A DNA stretch of 8,019 bases from Nitriliruptoraceae bacterium (GTDB taxonomy: Bacteria; Actinomycetota; Nitriliruptoria; Nitriliruptorales; Nitriliruptoraceae): positions 1 through 8,019 of the forward strand of contig SKLC01000228.1 in assembly GCA_007123425.1 (NCBI GenBank). Direction: 5' to 3'. Shown in pieces: positions 5,401 to 8,019 of this stretch; the stretch's first letter is position 1; every line of letters starts with the position of its first letter. Below the pieces are notes generated by a model. That model did not search any database and was not told the origin of the DNA. It saw only the letters and a list, made by a program, of their open reading frames with translations. Made by a program: the position numbers and the translations under genes.

Positions 5401-5458
5401 TCCCGGGCTCGAGGGGCGGTCGCCGCTGCTCCTCGTGGCTGCGGGGAGGGAGCCAGCG

Positions 5459-6826
5459 ATGAGCCACCATGAGCCGACCCGAACCTTCGTCCTCGACACC
5501 TGCGTCCTGCTCGCCGACCCCGATGCGCTGCTGCGCTTCGACGAGCACGACGTGGTCCTCCCCCTGGTGGTGATCGAGGAGCTCGACCGCAAGAAGTCGG
5601 CGCTCGACGACGTGGGGCGCAACGCCCGCCTCGCCCTGCGCCGCATCGAGGAGCTGCGGGTGGCCAGCGGCCGCGGGCTCTCCCACGCGCTGCCCCTGCC
5701 CACCGGCGGGACCGTGCGCATCGAGTCCAACCACGTCGACGTCGAGCTGCCTCCCTACCTCGACCCCCACAAGCCCGACCACCGGATCCTGGCGGTCGCG
5801 ATCGGCCTGCGCGCCACGCTGGTGACCAAGGACGCGGCCTTGAGGATCAAGGGCAGCCAGCTCGGCATCGAGGTGGAGGACTACCGGGCCGACACCGCGC
5901 GCACGGACGAGCACCGCCACGGGGTGCTCGAGCTCGAGGTCGACCCGCTGGTCCTCGACGAGCTGCACCGCGACGGCAAGGCGCAGCTGCGCGAGCTCGA
6001 CGCCGACCTGACCGCCGCGGGGGTCGAGGGGCTGTGGCCCAATGCCTGCCTGGTGCTGCGGGCCGGCCCGTCCTCGTCGGGGCTGGGGCGGGTCATCGAT
6101 GTCGACGATGAGGGGGTCGCGACGGTCCACCGGGTCGCCGGGCACCGCCAGGTGTTCGGGATGTCGGCCCGGGACGTGCGCCAGACCTTCGCGATCGACC
6201 TGCTGCTCGACCCGCAGGTGCCGTGCGTGTCGCTGATGGGCATGGCGGGCACCGGCAAGACGTTCCTGGGCCTGGCGGCCGGGCTCGAGCAGGTGCTCTC
6301 CGCGGCCGCCTACCGGCGCATGGCCGTCTACCGGCCGCTGGTGGCGGTCGGCAAGCAGGAGGTGGGCTACCTCCCGGGTGACCTCGACGAGAAGCTCGCG
6401 CCGTGGATGGCCGCGGTGCACGACAACCTCTACGCCCTGCTGCGCCGCGACGACGGGCCCGGTGGCGGGGCGAGGGAGCACCGGCACGTGCAGACCACCA
6501 TCGAGTCGCTGATCGACCGGGGCCAGCTCGAGCTGGCGGCGATCACCTACCTGCGCGGCCGCTCGATCACCGACGAGCTGGTGATCGTCGACGAGGCGCA
6601 GAACATCGAGCTCTCGGCGCTGCGGGTCGTGCTCACCCGCATGGGGGCCGGCTCGAAGGTGGTCTTCTGCGGGGACCTCGGCCAGGTCGACAACCCCTAC
6701 ATCTCGCCGTACGGCGGCATGGCCGCGCTGATCGAGAAGATGGAGGGCTCGCCCCTGTTCGGCCACGTGACCCTCACCAAGGGGGTGCGCAGCCCGCTGG
6801 CGGAGCACGCGGCGACGATCTTCTAG
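5459..6826 (+). CDS. phoH: PIN-domain PhoH-family ribonuclease/RNA helicase
   Basis: A 455-residue two-domain protein. The N-terminal PIN nuclease domain (about 8-140) shows the usual four acids: Asp13 in FVLDTCVLL, Glu40 in VVIEELD, Asp107 in KPDHRIL and Asp125 in VTKDAALR. The C-terminal PhoH P-loop ATPase has Walker A GMAGTGKT at 261-268, Walker B VIVDEAQ with Asp378-Glu379, and the later KVVFCGDLGQVDNP segment; the ending GVRSPLAEHAATIF is complete. The same architecture occurs in mycobacterial PhoH2, which is reported to unwind and cleave RNA. ATG 5459 is chosen because GGGGAGGGAG (5442-5451) lies 7 bases upstream and PIN homologues start here; the open frame back to 5102 does not resemble protein. 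The gene follows the isoprenyl synthase and is preceded by an unusually long leader. In mycobacteria a small antitoxin gene, phoAT, occupies that place. Confidence 0.95.
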   Translation: MSHHEPTRTFVLDTCVLLADPDALLRFDEHDVVLPLVVIEELDRKKSALDDVGRNARLALRRIEELRVASGRGLSHALPLPTGGTVRIESNHVDVELPPYLDPHKPDHRILAVAIGLRATLVTKDAALRIKGSQLGIEVEDYRADTARTDEHRHGVLELEVDPLVLDELHRDGKAQLRELDADLTAAGVEGLWPNACLVLRAGPSSSGLGRVIDVDDEGVATVHRVAGHRQVFGMSARDVRQTFAIDLLLDPQVPCVSLMGMAGTGKTFLGLAAGLEQVLSAAAYRRMAVYRPLVAVGKQEVGYLPGDLDEKLAPWMAAVHDNLYALLRRDDGPGGGAREHRHVQTTIESLIDRGQLELAAITYLRGRSITDELVIVDEAQNIELSALRVVLTRMGAGSKVVFCGDLGQVDNPYISPYGGMAALIEKMEGSPLFGHVTLTKGVRSPLAEHAATIF

Positions 6827-6862
6827 CCGCGCCTTCTCGCTGGGGCGCCGTGCCTCGCGTCT

Positions 6863-6886
6863 CGGCGCCGGCCGTCCTCGGCGCCG
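6863..6886 (+). terminator. Hairpin repeats after phoH
   Basis: CGGCGCCG, itself self-complementary, occurs at 6863-6870 and 6879-6886, giving an 8-bp stem with an 8-base loop 36 bases past the phoH stop. A third GGCGCC at 6844-6849, within a repeated GGCGCCGTGC (6844-6853 and 6880-6889), permits other pairings. There is no T-tract. It probably ends the phoH transcript. Confidence 0.5.
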
Positions 6887-6912
6887 TGCGCCCTCGCCGG
6901 CCACCCGGGTCA

Positions 6913-6928
6913 GTGAGCGATCACTCAC
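6913..6928. promoter_or_regulatory. TetR-type operator palindrome upstream of the ABC ATPase
   Basis: The 16-base GTGAGCGATCACTCAC is an inverted repeat with a single mismatched pair (half-sites GTGAGCGA and GTGAGTGA). Half-sites of the GTGAGTGA kind are typical of TetR-family repressors. It covers the place where a -35 box would stand relative to TATGGT at 6937-6942, a good position for repression. No repressor gene is within the window. Confidence 0.6.
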
Positions 6929-6936
6929 GTCTGGCC

Positions 6937-6942
6937 TATGGT
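6937..6942 (+). promoter_or_regulatory. -10 box of the ABC ATPase gene
   Basis: TATGGT fits the TANNNT pattern, and initiation near 6949 would give a leader of about 43 bases containing AAGGA (6977-6981) before the GTG at 6992. The -35 region overlaps the palindrome and is weak. Confidence 0.45.
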
Positions 6943-6991
6943 GACGCGCGCACCGGACACGGCCGCTGCATGCGACAAGGACTCCGCCAGC

Positions 6992-8019
6992 GTGACCCCT
7001 CCGCCCGCCGACGCCCCGATCGTCGAGGTCAGCGACGTCGTCAAGTCCTTCGGCGAGGTCCGGGCCCTCGACGGCGTCAGCCTCGCCTTCGAGCCCGGCA
7101 TCGTCTACGGGATGCTCGGTCCCAACGGCGCGGGGAAGACCACCCTGATCCGGGTGCTGACCACGCTGCTCGCGCCCGACCGGGGGCGGGTCCGGGTGGC
7201 GGGCGTCGACGTGGTCGCGGACGCCACCGCGGCGCGCAGCCGCATCGGGCTCGCCGGGCAGTTCGCCGCCGTCGACGAGTACCTCACCGGGCGGGAGAAC
7301 GTCGTCATGGTCGGCCGCCTCTACGGCCTGAGCCGCAAGGAGGCCCGCCGGCGCGCCAACGACGTGCTCGAGCGCATCGGGCTGGCCAGCGACGCGCACC
7401 GGCTCGTGAGCACCTACTCCGGTGGGATGCGGCGACGTCTCGATCTCGCCGCCTCGCTGGTGGGGCGCCCGCAGGTGATGTTCCTCGACGAGCCGACGAC
7501 CGGCATCGATCCTCGCAGCCGCATGGACCTCTGGGAGCTGATCGAGGACCTGGTGGACGCGGGGACGACGGTCCTGCTGACCACCCAGTACCTCGAGGAG
7601 GCCGACCAGCTCGCCGACCGGATCGCGGTCATCGATCACGGCCGGATCATCAGCGAGGGCACCGCCGACGAGCTCAAGACCACCTTCGGCGGCGCGGTCC
7701 TGGAGCTGGGCGCCGAGGACAGCCAGCGCGGGGTGGCCATCGAGGTGCTCACGCGCCTGACCGGCGAGGAGCCGACCGCCGACCGGTCCGGCCGCCTGCG
7801 GGTCCCGGCCCGCGGTGGCGCGCAGACCCTGGTCGAGGCGGTGCGGGCGCTGGACGCCGCAGGCGTGAGCCCCACCGACCTCGCCCTGCACAAGCCCACG
7901 CTCGACGACGTGTTCCTCGCGCTCACCGGGGATCGACCCGCGGAGCAGCCCGGGCCCGAGGACCCCGAGGTCCCCGCAGCGGGGGCGGCCGGCGAGCCCG
8001 ACGCCAGCGCGCCCGGGAC
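6992..8019 (+). CDS. ABC transporter ATP-binding protein, DrrA type (3' end beyond window)
   Basis: At least 342 residues, still open at the window edge. This is the cytosolic ATPase of an exporter like the daunorubicin DrrAB system, expected to pair with a separate membrane permease. Walker A is GPNGAGKTT at 43-51, the ABC signature YSGGMRRRLDLA begins at Tyr142, and Walker B VMFLDEPTTGID has Asp166-Glu167. The switch position is Gln199 (LLTTQYLEEADQLADR) instead of His, which is usual for the DrrA subfamily. A DrrA-type C-terminal domain follows (KPTLDDVFLALTG near 300), then an acidic Pro/Glu/Ala-rich tail. GTG 6992 is the start: AAGGA lies 10 bases upstream and homology begins soon after; an ATG at 6970 is in another frame. 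The substrate cannot be told from the ATPase. The TetR-type palindrome suggests induction by a transported or toxic compound. Confidence 0.93.
   Translation, partial: MTPPPADAPIVEVSDVVKSFGEVRALDGVSLAFEPGIVYGMLGPNGAGKTTLIRVLTTLLAPDRGRVRVAGVDVVADATAARSRIGLAGQFAAVDEYLTGRENVVMVGRLYGLSRKEARRRANDVLERIGLASDAHRLVSTYSGGMRRRLDLAASLVGRPQVMFLDEPTTGIDPRSRMDLWELIEDLVDAGTTVLLTTQYLEEADQLADRIAVIDHGRIISEGTADELKTTFGGAVLELGAEDSQRGVAIEVLTRLTGEEPTADRSGRLRVPARGGAQTLVEAVRALDAAGVSPTDLALHKPTLDDVFLALTGDRPAEQPGPEDPEVPAAGAAGEPDASAPG

Larger units (their letters stand above)
5190..5458 (+). promoter_or_regulatory. Candidate promoter and long structured leader of phoH
   Basis: TACAGT at 5190-5195 fits a -10 box, although its -35 region is poor. 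Initiation near 5202 would give a leader of roughly 255 bases before the phoH ATG. It contains three compact hairpins in a row (listed separately), a direct repeat GGCCCCGG (5276-5283 and 5293-5300) that allows alternative pairing, GTCAC repeated at 5203-5207 and 5213-5217, and a strong ribosome binding site GGGGAGGGAG at 5442-5451. Base use by codon position does not look coding in any frame. A second -10-like CATACG near 5326-5331 could give a shorter leader. Confidence 0.4.

Noticed and set aside
5102..5458. In-frame extension of phoH upstream of ATG 5459, adding 119 residues
   Set aside because: The extension lacks any recognisable domain, passes through three hairpins, and the ATG at 5459 has a strong ribosome binding site and begins exactly at the PIN domain.
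6970..6972. ATG upstream of the ABC ATPase as an alternative start
   Set aside because: It is out of frame with the ATPase; GTG 6992 is in frame and preceded by AAGGA.
5204..7891. An 895-codon open frame on the minus strand opposite phoH and the ABC ATPase
   Set aside because: Same cause: it shadows genes with complete catalytic motifs, and its product is low-complexity.
1..8019. CRISPR arrays, insertion sequences, rRNA or tRNA genes
   Set aside because: No regularly spaced repeats, transposase motifs, terminal inverted repeats or RNA gene signatures were seen.

Overview
The window comes from a very GC-rich genome. Codons end mostly in G or C, GTG starts are common, and promoters look like TANNNT -10 boxes with weak -35 boxes. 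Together with a GreA / short-chain Z-isoprenyl synthase / PIN-PhoH cluster whose relative order resembles mycobacteria, this points to an actinomycete, probably of the Nocardioides type. That placement is an inference; no rRNA or marker alignment was possible.

Layout. 1-887 (+): an iron pair, a bacterioferritin-associated [2Fe-2S] ferredoxin (Bfd) followed by bacterioferritin (Bfr). 1010-2215 (+): an acetyl-CoA acetyltransferase-type thiolase with its own promoter-like sequence and a strong terminator-like hairpin at 2239-2279. 2360-2770 (+): a small conserved protein of unknown function, converging on and overlapping by 11 bases the 3' end of a minus-strand LuxR-family regulator (2760-3488) whose receiver domain has lost its phosphorylation residues. 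3617-4081 (-): greA. 4246-5016 (+): a cis-isoprenyl diphosphate synthase divergent from greA, probably read from a leaderless message. 5017-5458: a 442-base gap with no convincing gene, holding three compact hairpins between a -10-like box and the phoH start. 5459-6826 (+): PIN-PhoH ribonuclease/helicase. 6992-8019 (+): an ABC transporter ATPase of the DrrA type, cut by the window edge, with a TetR-type palindrome over its presumed -35 box.

How the genes relate. Bfr stores iron and Bfd is the expected electron donor for releasing it. The thiolase stands alone. The greA, isoprenyl synthase and phoH genes form a loosely conserved actinobacterial neighbourhood of transcription, lipid-carrier and RNA-turnover functions. 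The ABC ATPase probably begins a drug or lipid exporter operon with a permease beyond the window.

Most of the window is ordinary housekeeping sequence. The observations most worth a second look are the structured phoH leader, which could instead hide a small translationally coupled ORF as in mycobacterial phoAT-phoH2; the degenerate receiver domain; the His-to-Asp change at a ferroxidase ligand position of Bfr; and the palindrome over the ABC promoter. No clear new multi-gene system was found.
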